A DNA stretch of 64,000 nt from positions 372,001 through 436,000 of the forward strand of contig NZ_JAABOO010000004.1 in the NCBI RefSeq assembly GCF_010671605.1, in the 5' to 3' direction. Shown here piece by piece: positions 50,332-59,191 of this stretch (position 1 is the first letter of the stretch; every line of letters starts with the position of its first letter). The notes under the pieces are model-generated. The model had not been told where the DNA came from. It was given only the letters and a program-made list of their open reading frames with translations, and did no database searches. Source of the stretch: Leptobacterium flavescens (GTDB lineage: Bacteria; Bacteroidota; Bacteroidia; Flavobacteriales; Flavobacteriaceae). Position numbers and translations under genes: made by a program.

Positions 50332-50742
50332 AGTAATAGTTTTTTAATGTTAGAGATAGAAAATAATAGACAACAAAAATGTTATCAATACTTTGACAAG
50401 CGTGATCATTTTTTAAATGGTTTACGTTACTAAATAATTTTATAAATACTTTTTGAAGATGTAAGAATGTTCTATCGGCCGAGGAAATAGTCAAACTTTC
50501 TTAACTGCTTTTTGAAGTATGTCTATTTAAACTACAAAATTTATGGATAATTTCCAAATATGTAGTATTTACAATATCTCCGGGGCGATTTTATATACCG
50601 GGATTGTTTTTGAGCGTTTTTTAAAGATACTTTTTTGGTAGGATTTTGTAACTTTTCAGAGCTTCATATAAAGAATATATTGTAGTCTTTTATGGGCGAT
50701 ATTTTGACCGGATTTCAGAGAGGATATTCAGACTGATAAAAC
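50332..50742. other. AT-rich intergenic stretch without a gene
   Basis: About 410 bp between two leftward genes. I see no coding frame with family features and no tRNA. A loose inverted repeat, ACTACAAAA near 50531 and ATGTAGT near 50560, is the only dyad noted. A promoter for the SPFH gene must lie here, but no clear TAnnTTTG is visible near its start. Confidence 0.4.
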
Positions 50743-50774
50743 AAAAAACCGGCTGCGTTTCCGCAACCGGTTTT
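50743..50774 (-). terminator. Terminator of the peptidase-BlaI-M56 operon
   Basis: On the minus strand AAAACCGGTTGCG pairs with CGCAGCCGGTTTT around GAAA, followed by a T-rich tract, 24 bp after the M56 stop. Confidence 0.8.
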
Positions 50775-50797
50775 GGTCTGTTAATTTATAACACAGC

Positions 50798-53068
50798 TTA
50801 TTTTTTAGAGAAGAGAAGAACAACTCCGTTCTCGCCTCTTTTACCGTATTTTAGATTGGTACCCTCTCCTTTAAGAACTTCTACCTTATCAATAGTATTC
50901 GCATCAAGCTTAAGAGCTTTTTTCATAGAGATCTCTTTTCCGTCCAGGAAGAATAGAGGATCTCCCTCTCCAAGAGTTCTGACCCGTATTTTTTCACCTC
51001 CGTCTCTTCCGATCTCGATAATTCTTCCATGTTCCTGATCCCCTTCTTCAGCTACCGCTACTTCAATAAGCACGGCTTCATCTTCTTCAATATGCTCTGC
51101 TTCATCAACTTCAACGAGGACCTCGTGCTCATCCGCCTCAACATGCTCTGCTTCTTCATGCACTACTTCCACATGCTCTTCATGCTCTTCTGCTTCTTCA
51201 TGTTCTACTTCTACATCCTCGTGTTCTATATCTTTATCCTTGTGCTTACCTTTATTCTTGGAGTCTTTATGCTTCTCCTTGTTTTTGGGATCTTTATGTC
51301 TCTTTCTGAATTTGTAATAATATTTTTCTCCATCCGAATTGGTGTGGGCTCCGTCAAACTGGCTGAAGCCGGACCGTACCACTTCTCCTTCATCTCCCAG
51401 AACCAGGAAGTATACAAAGGGGCCGATAGGATCGGATTGATTCCTTACGATATCTACATTCCCGGTATTGCCTACCTTATCCTTAAAACTGGCCTGAATG
51501 GCAGTGATCTCGCCCTTGTTATTTGTTTTGATATTAGAGAATTTTAATTCTACCCCGTATTCTTCCTTAAATTTTTTAGCTCTTTCCTTAAGATTTTTAT
51601 AGGTCGAATTTTTATCAATAATAAATTCTATGATCTCGTTATCCTGCTCCGCGGAACTTTCCTCAACCTGATAGGAAAATGTTGTTTCACCCGAAGAGAT
51701 CACCGCATTATCTTTAGCATTGTCTGCTTTAGGGTTTTGAGGCTGTGATCTTTTCTCAGTCTGAACTTTATCTGCCTTTTCCTGTGTACGGTTAATATTA
51801 TGGGAAGAAGGCTCGTTCTGTTGCTCCGGTGTTTCCTTAACGTCTATATTAATTCCATCCGATTTCAGTTGAAAAGTACTTTCCGAATCGTGCTCACGGA
51901 CGGTAAAAACTCCTGTTTCCTCATCAAACCAGATAGAAAATGTACTTATAGGGTTTTTGTTTTGGGATCTGAGACCAAGGTTTTTGTAATAAGGTTTGTC
52001 ACCGTATTTACTTTCAAAAGCTATCTGATAGATCTCTCCCTTTTCATTGCGTTTCAGGTCGCTAAAACGGATATGGGCGTCAGCCGGTCTCGTATCGAAA
52101 TATGAAACGATGGCTTTAATTTCCTGATCAGTGGTTTTACTGTCTATAATGAATTCGGTTTGAGAAAGCGTTCTCACCTTTATCACTTCCCTCACGTTAA
52201 AACTCATGAGGAAAACGACCAGTAAAGGCAGGATTGCCAGGTATTTCCATTTTTTGTAATTGCTCGATGTTTGTTTTTGTAACATAACTATTCGTTTTTT
52301 GATTAATGAATTGAAAAAATTATTTGTGATGGAATACTGATGCGGGTGCATAGCCACCTTTAGAAGGGTATGCTGATAGTCCTTCAGGTTGTTTGATGAG
52401 GCAACCGTATGATTATCTGCAATGTATTCCAGATTTTGTGAGATACTCTTTTTATAGGCCCAGGCCAGGGGATTTACCCACATAAAAATACTGTAGAGGT
52501 GGGCCGCAATGATATCGAGGGAATGTCGTTCCCGGGAATGCGTCTTTTCATGCTGTATAATTAACTCAAGGTCCCTGGCATTATGTTGTTGCGGGTTGTA
52601 AACGATATATCTGAAAAAAGAGAAAGGCGATACTTCATCGGTGGTTTCTACAAAAGTGTATTTCCCTTTCCTGATCAGGCTGCTTCTTCTGATCAGTACA
52701 TATAAAGATGCAAGTTGAATGATAAAACGTCCCAGGAACAGGCCAAAACCAATAAGGTATACGATCCATGCAACCTGCCACCAATCTATGCTTACTCCCA
52801 CTGTTGATACAACAGGATTGGGAACATAAGCTGCATTGACAGGAAGAGTGGAGGCTGTATTTAGTACCGGGGTAGAAACTACAGGCTCTACCCATTTTAT
52901 TTTTGTAAAGACAAGGAAGGGGAGCAGAAGGGTTGCAAAAAGCCCGCCTAAAAGAAAGTAACGATTCCCTCTAAAGAAGGTTTCCTTCCGTAACAAAGCG
53001 ATATAAGCGGTATAAAAAATGATCAGAATACCGCTGCATTTTAACAGGTATATAAATAGTGGTTCCAT
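50798..53068 (-). CDS. BlaR1-like M56 membrane metallopeptidase with acidic/His-rich and plug-like tail
   Basis: A 756-residue protein. Three membrane helices (about 5-25, 38-54, 98-125) precede the zinc motif HEKTH (173-177) in LELIIQHEKTHSRERHSLD, and a fourth helix lies near 275-293. After it come two copies of a small domain: EFIIDSKTTDQEIKAIVSYFD and EFIIDKNSTYKNLKERAKKFK, each followed by a KGEI strand. A low-complexity Glu/His/Val tract (roughly 600-690) follows. The final 60 residues resemble a TonB receptor plug (PLFFLDGKEISMKKALKLDANTIDKVEVLKG). In BlaR1 systems the peptidase relieves BlaI repression. The stop of BlaI overlaps its start by one base. Confidence 0.88.
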   Translation of the reverse strand: MEPLFIYLLKCSGILIIFYTAYIALLRKETFFRGNRYFLLGGLFATLLLPFLVFTKIKWVEPVVSTPVLNTASTLPVNAAYVPNPVVSTVGVSIDWWQVAWIVYLIGFGLFLGRFIIQLASLYVLIRRSSLIRKGKYTFVETTDEVSPFSFFRYIVYNPQQHNARDLELIIQHEKTHSRERHSLDIIAAHLYSIFMWVNPLAWAYKKSISQNLEYIADNHTVASSNNLKDYQHTLLKVAMHPHQYSITNNFFNSLIKKRIVMLQKQTSSNYKKWKYLAILPLLVVFLMSFNVREVIKVRTLSQTEFIIDSKTTDQEIKAIVSYFDTRPADAHIRFSDLKRNEKGEIYQIAFESKYGDKPYYKNLGLRSQNKNPISTFSIWFDEETGVFTVREHDSESTFQLKSDGINIDVKETPEQQNEPSSHNINRTQEKADKVQTEKRSQPQNPKADNAKDNAVISSGETTFSYQVEESSAEQDNEIIEFIIDKNSTYKNLKERAKKFKEEYGVELKFSNIKTNNKGEITAIQASFKDKVGNTGNVDIVRNQSDPIGPFVYFLVLGDEGEVVRSGFSQFDGAHTNSDGEKYYYKFRKRHKDPKNKEKHKDSKNKGKHKDKDIEHEDVEVEHEEAEEHEEHVEVVHEEAEHVEADEHEVLVEVDEAEHIEEDEAVLIEVAVAEEGDQEHGRIIEIGRDGGEKIRVRTLGEGDPLFFLDGKEISMKKALKLDANTIDKVEVLKGEGTNLKYGKRGENGVVLLFSKK

Positions 53069-53427
53069 TATTTTTTCTTTTCGATAAGGTCAATGATTTC
53101 TTTTAACTCTTCCACACTGATCTTTTTCTCATCGGCAAAAAAAGACACCAGGTTCTTATAGGAGTTATTGAAGTAATCCTCAATGGTATTGCTGATAAAT
53201 CGCTTCCTGTAACTCTCTTTGCTTATTACCGGATAATACCTGTGTGTATTGCCGAAAGCTTCATGAGCCACATAGCCCTTATCTTCCAGGTTACGGATAA
53301 TGGTAGAAAGCGTATTGTAATGGGGCTTTTCCTCCCCGAATTCGCTTAATACCTCCTTTACAAAGGCTTTTTCAAGCCTCCAAAGAACTTTCATTACCTC
53401 TTCTTCCTTGTTTGTTAATTTCTGCAT
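53068..53427 (-). CDS. BlaI/MecI-family repressor
   Basis: A 119-residue winged-helix protein: LTNKEEEVMKVLWRLEKAFVKEVLSEFGEEKPHYNTLSTIIRNLEDKGYVAHEAFGNTHRYYPVISKE, then a dimerisation helix region IEDYFNNSYKNLVSFFADEKKISVEELKEIIDLIEK. This is full length for the family. Cleavage in the dimerisation region inactivates such repressors. It lies between a secreted metallopeptidase gene (3-bp gap) and the M56 gene (1-bp overlap). It probably binds the three boxes at 54447-54502. Confidence 0.93.
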   Translation of the reverse strand: MQKLTNKEEEVMKVLWRLEKAFVKEVLSEFGEEKPHYNTLSTIIRNLEDKGYVAHEAFGNTHRYYPVISKESYRKRFISNTIEDYFNNSYKNLVSFFADEKKISVEELKEIIDLIEKKK

Positions 53428-53430
53428 GAT

Positions 53431-54417
53431 CTATTCTTTTTTCTGATATCGTTCCAAATAAAATTTATCCTCTAAATATTCCTCCCTCCAGTCCGGGCGT
53501 ATCTCATCGAGTATCAGGCCCTCGGCCATTCCCACCGAATAAAAGCAAACTCTTTTCTCCTGTTCCAGTTTCAGGGCAGTAATATTGTTCAGTTCATTAG
53601 CCAGCATCCGGGAACTGAGTTCGCTAAAGGGTTCGTAATCCTCCATAGCAGCAACTGCAGCAGAGGTTTTGTGATCTTTAAGCAACTCCAGTAACCTGAT
53701 CTCGGTATATCTCGCAATTCCTTCCTGCCATAGCTGAAAGGAAAAGTAACGGTACTCATCCGGGCTAAGCGAGTTTTTAAATTGCTTTCTCGCTTTCCTG
53801 TATTTTTTATAATAGGCTTTAGCAGGCATTTCTCCCGAGGCCATTTGCTTCAGGACTTGTGTATAATCTGCATAAGCATCGATGGTCTTTTTGCTGGAGT
53901 AAGGAAACGGATAGTTGAGCATCCACATTCCCGACCTGTCTCCATTGGAAAGATTTAAACCCTCCACGCTTTTATAGTAATCGGGTTTTGAATATACATA
54001 TTGATGGAAATGCTCGTGTAAAAGGGTAATGATCCATTCGGAAGAATTCCGGTTGGTGTTTTCGGGCGTTCCTACTACTATACAGTTTACTCCGTTTACA
54101 GCGGGAAAGGTAGCCAGGAAATGCTTGTTAAATACCGTTTTTCTGTAATATATATCGGTGTTGAGCAGGGCATCGTGCTCCAGTAATTTAAAATCTTCCG
54201 TCGGTTTGGAGTGATAGATAAGGTATTCGTAATCATCCGTAACCAGAATGATAGAGAAGGGAACTTCGTTAAAACCTTTCCAGAGATCATCTCCGTATAG
54301 TTTGGAGATCCTTACGGCTTCGGCAATACGTTCCTTATCTTCCGTACGCATCCCCGGCTGGCTTAAAGCCGGCTGAAGAAGGAATAAAAAACAAATTATA
54401 GAACAAATCTTTGCCAT
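53431..54417 (-). CDS. Secreted zinc-peptidase-like protein heading the BlaI-M56 operon
   Basis: A 328-residue protein with signal peptide ending ALSQ. The zinc motif HEHFH (134-138) sits in WIITLLHEHFHQYVY, with a probable third ligand in LWQEGIARYTEIRLLE (Glu232), the gluzincin-like HExxH...E layout. VNCIVVGTPEN precedes the motif. I do not recognise a named family. It is the first gene after the operator-rich promoter, in the position of a regulated output gene such as a beta-lactamase in classical bla operons. Confidence 0.75.
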   Translation of the reverse strand: MAKICSIICFLFLLQPALSQPGMRTEDKERIAEAVRISKLYGDDLWKGFNEVPFSIILVTDDYEYLIYHSKPTEDFKLLEHDALLNTDIYYRKTVFNKHFLATFPAVNGVNCIVVGTPENTNRNSSEWIITLLHEHFHQYVYSKPDYYKSVEGLNLSNGDRSGMWMLNYPFPYSSKKTIDAYADYTQVLKQMASGEMPAKAYYKKYRKARKQFKNSLSPDEYRYFSFQLWQEGIARYTEIRLLELLKDHKTSAAVAAMEDYEPFSELSSRMLANELNNITALKLEQEKRVCFYSVGMAEGLILDEIRPDWREEYLEDKFYLERYQKKE

Positions 54418-54437
54418 AATACGGAATAATATGAGAT

Positions 54438-54502
54438 CAAATATATAACTATAAATCTAGTTACGCAACTATAAATGTAGTTATTTAACTATTTTTTTAG
54501 TT
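54438..54502 (-). promoter_or_regulatory. BlaI-type operator triplet over the peptidase-BlaI-M56 promoter
   Basis: The minus-strand promoter has -7 TATATTTG (54438-54445) and TTG at 54466-54468, spaced 20 bp. Three 16-bp dyads AACTA-N6-TAGTT occur at 54447-54462, 54467-54482 and 54487-54502, each start exactly 20 bp from the last. The first lies between the promoter elements and the second covers the -33. BlaI/MecI repressors bind dyads with TAC/GTA-like arms. Confidence 0.8.
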
Positions 54503-54600
54503 TTTTGTAAGTGTAGTCTTAAGATTTTTAGCCTTTTAAATCTGCATATCTCCTTAGGAAATCCCAAATCTTCTCTTATCTTCGCAAAAATTCAAATTGC

Positions 54601-55536
54601 ATGAATATTCTTTTTATTCTCCTGGGCCTGGTCCTGCTGATTTTGGGTGGAAACTGGTTACTTAAAGCGGCAGTTGCTCTTTCTTTAAAGCTTCAGATCC
54701 CTAAAATTGTTATAGGGATGACCATAGTGTCCTTTGCTACTTCAGCTCCCGAGCTGATCGTTAGCGTGAATTCGGCTTTGGACGGGTTTCCGGATATTGC
54801 CATGGGGAATGTGGTCGGTTCGAATATTGCCAATCTGGCTTTGGTACTGGCTATTACTATTATCCTTTCGGGGATACAGGTGGAAAAGAGTTTCTATAAG
54901 ACCGACTGGCCGGTTATGATGATAGCCTCCGGTCTGTTATATGGTTTCATTGTTTTTGATGGAGTCCTTGAACAATATGAGGGGATCATCCTGTTTTCAT
55001 TCCTGGTGATCTTCCTTATATATCTGTTGAAGTTCCAGAAACCTGCGGTAGTAGGAGATCTGGATGAAGATGATGAACCCCTGGCGCTGTATCTGATCGT
55101 ATTTTTCCTGGCAATAGGAGGGGTAGCTCTATGGGGTGGCTCCGAACTATTGATCAATGGAGCGGTCGGACTGGCCAAATCCTTCGGGGTTAGCGAGCGT
55201 ATTATTGCAGTGACAGTGGTTTCGGTCGGAACAAGTATTCCCGAGCTGGCAGCTTCGATCATTGCAGTGATGAAAAAGGAAAAAGCTATTTCCCTGGGAA
55301 ATCTTATAGGTTCCAACGTATTTAATATCCTGGCTGTCCTGGGGATCACTTCCATGATAACACCTATCCGTATTGTGGATGAAGGTTTACTCAACAGCGA
55401 TATTTTCTGGATGCTGGGGATATCCTTCCTTATTTTACCTTTGGTTTTCATGCCCAAAGGGCTGCGTTTGGGATGGAGAGACGGAATAGTACTTCTTACG
55501 CTTTACGCGATATTTATCTATCTTACAGTAATATAG
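54601..55536 (+). CDS. Calcium/sodium antiporter (YrbG-like)
   Basis: A 311-residue protein with 10 membrane helices in two homologous halves. Each half has the alpha-repeat of the CaCA superfamily: GMTIVSFATSAPELIVSVNSALDGFPDIAMGNVVGSNIANLAL and AVTVVSVGTSIPELAASIIAVMKKEKAISLGNLIGSNVFNILA. The acidic residues in the SAPE/SIPE motifs coordinate the ion. It exchanges Ca2+ for Na+ across the inner membrane in characterised relatives. A TATCTTCG near 54574 could be its -7 element. Confidence 0.93.
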   Translation: MNILFILLGLVLLILGGNWLLKAAVALSLKLQIPKIVIGMTIVSFATSAPELIVSVNSALDGFPDIAMGNVVGSNIANLALVLAITIILSGIQVEKSFYKTDWPVMMIASGLLYGFIVFDGVLEQYEGIILFSFLVIFLIYLLKFQKPAVVGDLDEDDEPLALYLIVFFLAIGGVALWGGSELLINGAVGLAKSFGVSERIIAVTVVSVGTSIPELAASIIAVMKKEKAISLGNLIGSNVFNILAVLGITSMITPIRIVDEGLLNSDIFWMLGISFLILPLVFMPKGLRLGWRDGIVLLTLYAIFIYLTVI

Positions 55537-55543
55537 GAATATG

Positions 55544-55570
55544 AAAAAACGCTCTCCGGAGTGTTTTTTT
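55544..55570 (+). terminator. Rho-independent terminator of the antiporter gene
   Basis: AAAAAACGCTC pairs with GAGTGTTTTTTT across a TCCG loop, 8 bp after the stop. Confidence 0.8.
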
Positions 55571-55688
55571 ATGAATATATTAAAAAAACAGACCTAAAAT
55601 TATGTTTAGGTTAAATTTTAGGGGGTCATTCTGAAAAAATGTGAATTTTTATCGATTAATATGGTTTTTTATGGGGGTTTGTTTTTTA

Positions 55689-55711
55689 AAATATACATTT
55701 TTGTATATTTG
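55689..55711 (+). promoter_or_regulatory. Promoter and palindrome of the glutamine synthetase gene
   Basis: The arms AAATATACA (55689-55697) and TGTATATTT (55702-55710) form a perfect inverted repeat around TTTT. The right arm contains the -7 element TATATTTG (55704-55711). TTG at 55679-55681 is 22 bp upstream. Transcription would start near 55717. The site is well placed for nitrogen-linked repression. Confidence 0.6.
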
Positions 55712-55736
55712 ACCCATCAAAATAAACACACGACAC

Positions 55737-57923
55737 ATGTCTACAATCAGATTTAATGCGATTAAAGAAACATTTAACAGAAAACCTGTAGTAATTGACG
55801 AACAGGGGAGACGTTCCGAACTTTTTGGAAGCAATGTCTTTAATGAGAATGCAATGCGTCAGTTTATGACGAAGGACGCTTATCAAAGCGTAATGGATGC
55901 CATTGAATTCGGCACTAAAATAGACAGAAAAATTGCAGACCAGGTAGCTGCGGCTATGAAGGACTGGGCACTTGCCAAAGGAGCAACACACTACACCCAC
56001 TGGTTCCAACCTCTTACCGGAGCAACTGCAGAGAAACACGACGCCTTTTTCGAGCCTCTGGGTAACGGACAGGCCATGGAGAAATTCGGAGGTGGACAAT
56101 TGGTGCAGCAGGAGCCGGATGCTTCAAGTTTCCCGAACGGAGGGATCAGAAATACTTTTGAAGCCAGAGGATATACTGCATGGGATCCTACTTCTCCTGC
56201 TTTTATTTACGGTACTACTCTTTGTATCCCTACTGTATTTGTAGCATACACCGGAGAAGCCCTGGATAATAAAGCTCCTCTCTTACGTGCATTACAGGCA
56301 GTAGATCATGCTGCAACTGCCGTAGCTAAATATTTTGATAAGAATGTAACTAAAGTAAATGCTACCCTCGGATGGGAGCAGGAATACTTTTTAATAGATA
56401 AAGCCCTTGTATATTCCAGACCCGATATCGCATTGGCCGGAAGAGCATTGCTAGGGCACTCTCCTGCAAAAGGACAGCAGCTTGATGATCACTATTTTGG
56501 ATCTATCCCGAACAGGGTGATGAGTTATATGCGTGACCTGGAGATCGAATGTATGAAGTTGGGAGTACCGGTTAAGACCCGTCATAACGAGGTGGCACCT
56601 AACCAGTTTGAGCTGGCACCTATCTTTGAAGAAGCTAACCTGGCAGTGGATCATAACTCCCTTTTGATGGATGTTATGGAAAAAACGGCAGACCGTCACC
56701 ATTTCAGGGTACTTTTCCACGAAAAGCCTTTCGCGGGAATCAACGGTTCCGGAAAACACAACAACTGGTCGCTTGCTACCAACACAGGAGTTAACCTTTT
56801 AGGACCTGGTTCCACTCCAATGAAGAATCTTCAGTTCCTTACCTTCTTTATCAACACCATTAAAGCGGTACACGATTACGAAGAACTGGTAAGAGCTTCT
56901 ATTGCTTCTGCAAGTAATGACCACAGGCTTGGCGCCAATGAAGCACCACCGGCAATTATTTCTGTATTTATCGGGGAGCAGCTGACGAGAGTACTGGATG
57001 AACTGGAAGATGTTTCCAAAGGAAAACTGTCTCCTCAGGAAAAAACAGATCTTAAGCTCAATGTAGTTGGTAAGATCCCTGATGTATTACTGGATAATAC
57101 GGACCGTAACAGAACATCACCTTTCGCATTTACAGGAAATAAGTTCGAGTTACGTGCGGCAGGTTCCAGAGCAAACTGTGCTACTCCGATGACCGTATTG
57201 AACACCATCGTAGCCAGACAGTTGAAGGAGTTTAAAAAAGAAGTGGACACACTTATAGATAAGAAGAAACTTAAAAAGGATGAAGCTATCTTTAATGTGT
57301 TGAGAGAATATATTAAAGCGTCCAAGAAGATACGTTTTGAAGGCGACGGATATAGCGATGCCTGGGAAAAGGAAGCTGCAAAAAGAGGTTTGAGTAACAA
57401 TAAGACCACTCCGGTTGCCCTTAAAGCCAAGGTTTCTGAAAAATCTATCGAACTTTTCGAGGAGATGGGAGTTATGAGTAAGGTTGAGGTGGAAGCACGT
57501 CACGAGATCGAATTGGAAGAATATGCACTGCGTATCCAGATAGAAGGAAGGATCCTGGGAGATATCGCAAGAAATCACGTGATCCCTACTGCTGTACGCT
57601 ACCAGAATACCCTTATCGAGAATGTTCAGGGATTAAAGGACATCTTCGGAAAGGACTTTAAGAAAGTAGCCAGCGAGCAGATGGATCTTGTAGAAAAGAT
57701 CTCTAATCACATCGCGATGATCAATACCAAGGTTAACGAAATGATCGAAGAGCGTAAGAAAGCCAATGTTATTGAGGATGCACAGCTGAAAGCTGATGCT
57801 TATTGTGAAAAAGTGAGACCTTATTTCGAAGAGATCCGTTACCACTGTGATAAGCTGGAAATGATGATCGACGATGAATTATGGCCGTTGACAAAGTTCA
57901 GAGAATTACTTTTTACAAGATAA
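55737..57923 (+). CDS. glnN: Type III glutamine synthetase
   Basis: A 728-residue enzyme making glutamine from glutamate, ammonia and ATP. The length and motifs are of the GSIII class typical of Bacteroidota: an N-terminal HYTHWFQPLTGATAEKHDAFFEP, FIYGTTLCIPTVFVAYTGEALDNKAPLL, GWEQEYFLID, RHNEVAPNQFELAPIFEEANLAVDHN, and KPFAGINGSGKHNNWSL. SPFAFTGNKFELRAAGS follows (Arg/Glu substrate site). The C-terminal 250 residues are the GSIII-specific helical extension. GSIII acts as a dodecamer. It is monocistronic between two terminators. Confidence 0.96.
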   Translation: MSTIRFNAIKETFNRKPVVIDEQGRRSELFGSNVFNENAMRQFMTKDAYQSVMDAIEFGTKIDRKIADQVAAAMKDWALAKGATHYTHWFQPLTGATAEKHDAFFEPLGNGQAMEKFGGGQLVQQEPDASSFPNGGIRNTFEARGYTAWDPTSPAFIYGTTLCIPTVFVAYTGEALDNKAPLLRALQAVDHAATAVAKYFDKNVTKVNATLGWEQEYFLIDKALVYSRPDIALAGRALLGHSPAKGQQLDDHYFGSIPNRVMSYMRDLEIECMKLGVPVKTRHNEVAPNQFELAPIFEEANLAVDHNSLLMDVMEKTADRHHFRVLFHEKPFAGINGSGKHNNWSLATNTGVNLLGPGSTPMKNLQFLTFFINTIKAVHDYEELVRASIASASNDHRLGANEAPPAIISVFIGEQLTRVLDELEDVSKGKLSPQEKTDLKLNVVGKIPDVLLDNTDRNRTSPFAFTGNKFELRAAGSRANCATPMTVLNTIVARQLKEFKKEVDTLIDKKKLKKDEAIFNVLREYIKASKKIRFEGDGYSDAWEKEAAKRGLSNNKTTPVALKAKVSEKSIELFEEMGVMSKVEVEARHEIELEEYALRIQIEGRILGDIARNHVIPTAVRYQNTLIENVQGLKDIFGKDFKKVASEQMDLVEKISNHIAMINTKVNEMIEERKKANVIEDAQLKADAYCEKVRPYFEEIRYHCDKLEMMIDDELWPLTKFRELLFTR

Positions 57924-57943
57924 TAAGCTTAACGACAAATAAG

Positions 57944-57967
57944 AATCCCGCGAAGGCGGGATTTTTT
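57944..57967 (+). terminator. Rho-independent terminator of the glutamine synthetase gene
   Basis: AATCCCGC and GCGGGATT enclose GAAG and are followed by TTTT. Confidence 0.88.
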
Positions 57968-57979
57968 GTTTTAAAAAAC

Positions 57980-57987
57980 TAAATTTG
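57980..57987 (+). promoter_or_regulatory. -7 promoter element of purM
   Basis: TAAATTTG fits TAnnTTTG, 25 bp before the start codon. No TTG at the standard spacing is seen. Confidence 0.5.
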
Positions 57988-58012
57988 CAGCACAACACAA
58001 CAATTAATATTT

Positions 58013-59191
58013 ATGAGTTCATCGGTAAGTAAGCGATACAGTCAGAGAGGGGTTTCCGCCTCCAAGGAGGATGTACATAACGCTATTAAAAATGTAGATA
58101 AGGGCTTGTTTCCCAAAGCTTTTTGCAAAATAGTGCCCGATTATCTCACCAATGATGAAGACTATTGCCTTATTATGCATGCCGACGGGGCCGGAACCAA
58201 ATCTTCCCTGGCTTATATGTACTGGAAGGAAACGGGAGACCTCTCGGTATGGAAAGGAATTGCACAGGATGCACTTATCATGAATATAGATGACCTTCTT
58301 TGTGTCGGGGCGGTAGATAATATTACCCTTTCCTCGACTATTGGAAGAAATAAGAACCGTATTCCGGGTGAAGTGATCTCTGCTATCATCAACGGAACGG
58401 AAGAACTCATCGAAGAATTAAAAGGCTTTGGTGTAAATATCTATTCAACCGGGGGAGAAACAGCAGATGTAGGAGACCTGGTAAGGACCATCATTGTAGA
58501 TTCCACTGTTACCGCCCGTATGAAAAGGGAAAATGTAATAGATAATGCCAATATCCGCGAAGGCGATGTGATCGTCGGCCTGGCTTCTTACGGACAGGCA
58601 AGCTATGAATCCGAGTATAACGGAGGAATGGGAAGTAACGGACTCACTTCGGCAAGGCATGATGTCTTTTCTACTTACCTGGCTGAGAAATACCCGGAAA
58701 GCTTTGATCCGGAAGTACCGGAAGAACTGGTGTATTCGGGAAAAGTAAAACTAACCGATGCTGTAAAGGACTCACCAATAGACGCAGGGAAACTGGTCTT
58801 ATCGCCTACACGCACCTATGCACCTATCATTAAAAAGATCCTCTCAAAATACAGTCCCGAAGATATTCACGGGATGGTACATTGCAGTGGAGGAGCTCAG
58901 ACCAAAATACTTCACTTTGTAGATGAGCTACATATCGTAAAAGACAATTTATTTGAAGTACCTCCACTTTTCAGGCTTATCCAGGAGCAATCCGGTACCG
59001 ACTGGAAAGAGATGTATCAGGTGTTTAACTGCGGACACCGTATGGAAATTTATGTGAACGAGGCCATAGCCGAAGACCTTATTGCTATTTCCCAATCTTT
59101 TAATGTAGATGCAAAGATCATTGGTAGGGCAGAAGCTTCAGACAAAAAAAGGCTTACCATAAAAAGCGAATACGGGCAATTTGAATACTAA
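58013..59191 (+). CDS. purM: Phosphoribosylformylglycinamidine cyclo-ligase (AIR synthase)
   Basis: A 392-residue PurM-type protein. It converts FGAM to AIR with ATP in purine synthesis. Motifs: SKRYSQRGVSASKEDV (N-terminal glycine-rich region of the Bacteroidota form), MHADGAGTKSSLAYMYW, QDALIMNIDDLLCVGA, IYSTGGETADVGDLV, DVIVGLASYGQASYESEYNGGMGSNGLTSAR, and HGMVHCSGGAQTKILHFV. It is longer than the E. coli enzyme (about 345), as is usual in this phylum. The end overlaps msrA by 4 bp (convergent). Confidence 0.92.
   Translation: MSSSVSKRYSQRGVSASKEDVHNAIKNVDKGLFPKAFCKIVPDYLTNDEDYCLIMHADGAGTKSSLAYMYWKETGDLSVWKGIAQDALIMNIDDLLCVGAVDNITLSSTIGRNKNRIPGEVISAIINGTEELIEELKGFGVNIYSTGGETADVGDLVRTIIVDSTVTARMKRENVIDNANIREGDVIVGLASYGQASYESEYNGGMGSNGLTSARHDVFSTYLAEKYPESFDPEVPEELVYSGKVKLTDAVKDSPIDAGKLVLSPTRTYAPIIKKILSKYSPEDIHGMVHCSGGAQTKILHFVDELHIVKDNLFEVPPLFRLIQEQSGTDWKEMYQVFNCGHRMEIYVNEAIAEDLIAISQSFNVDAKIIGRAEASDKKRLTIKSEYGQFEY

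Noticed and set aside
50252-50494. An 80-codon leftward frame upstream of the SPFH gene
   Set aside because: It overlaps the real SPFH start out of frame and has no recognisable sequence. Taken as a shadow.
51029-51547. A 172-codon rightward frame opposite the M56 gene
   Set aside because: It is the antisense of the Glu/His-rich tract, giving an artificial Phe/Met/Leu-rich protein.
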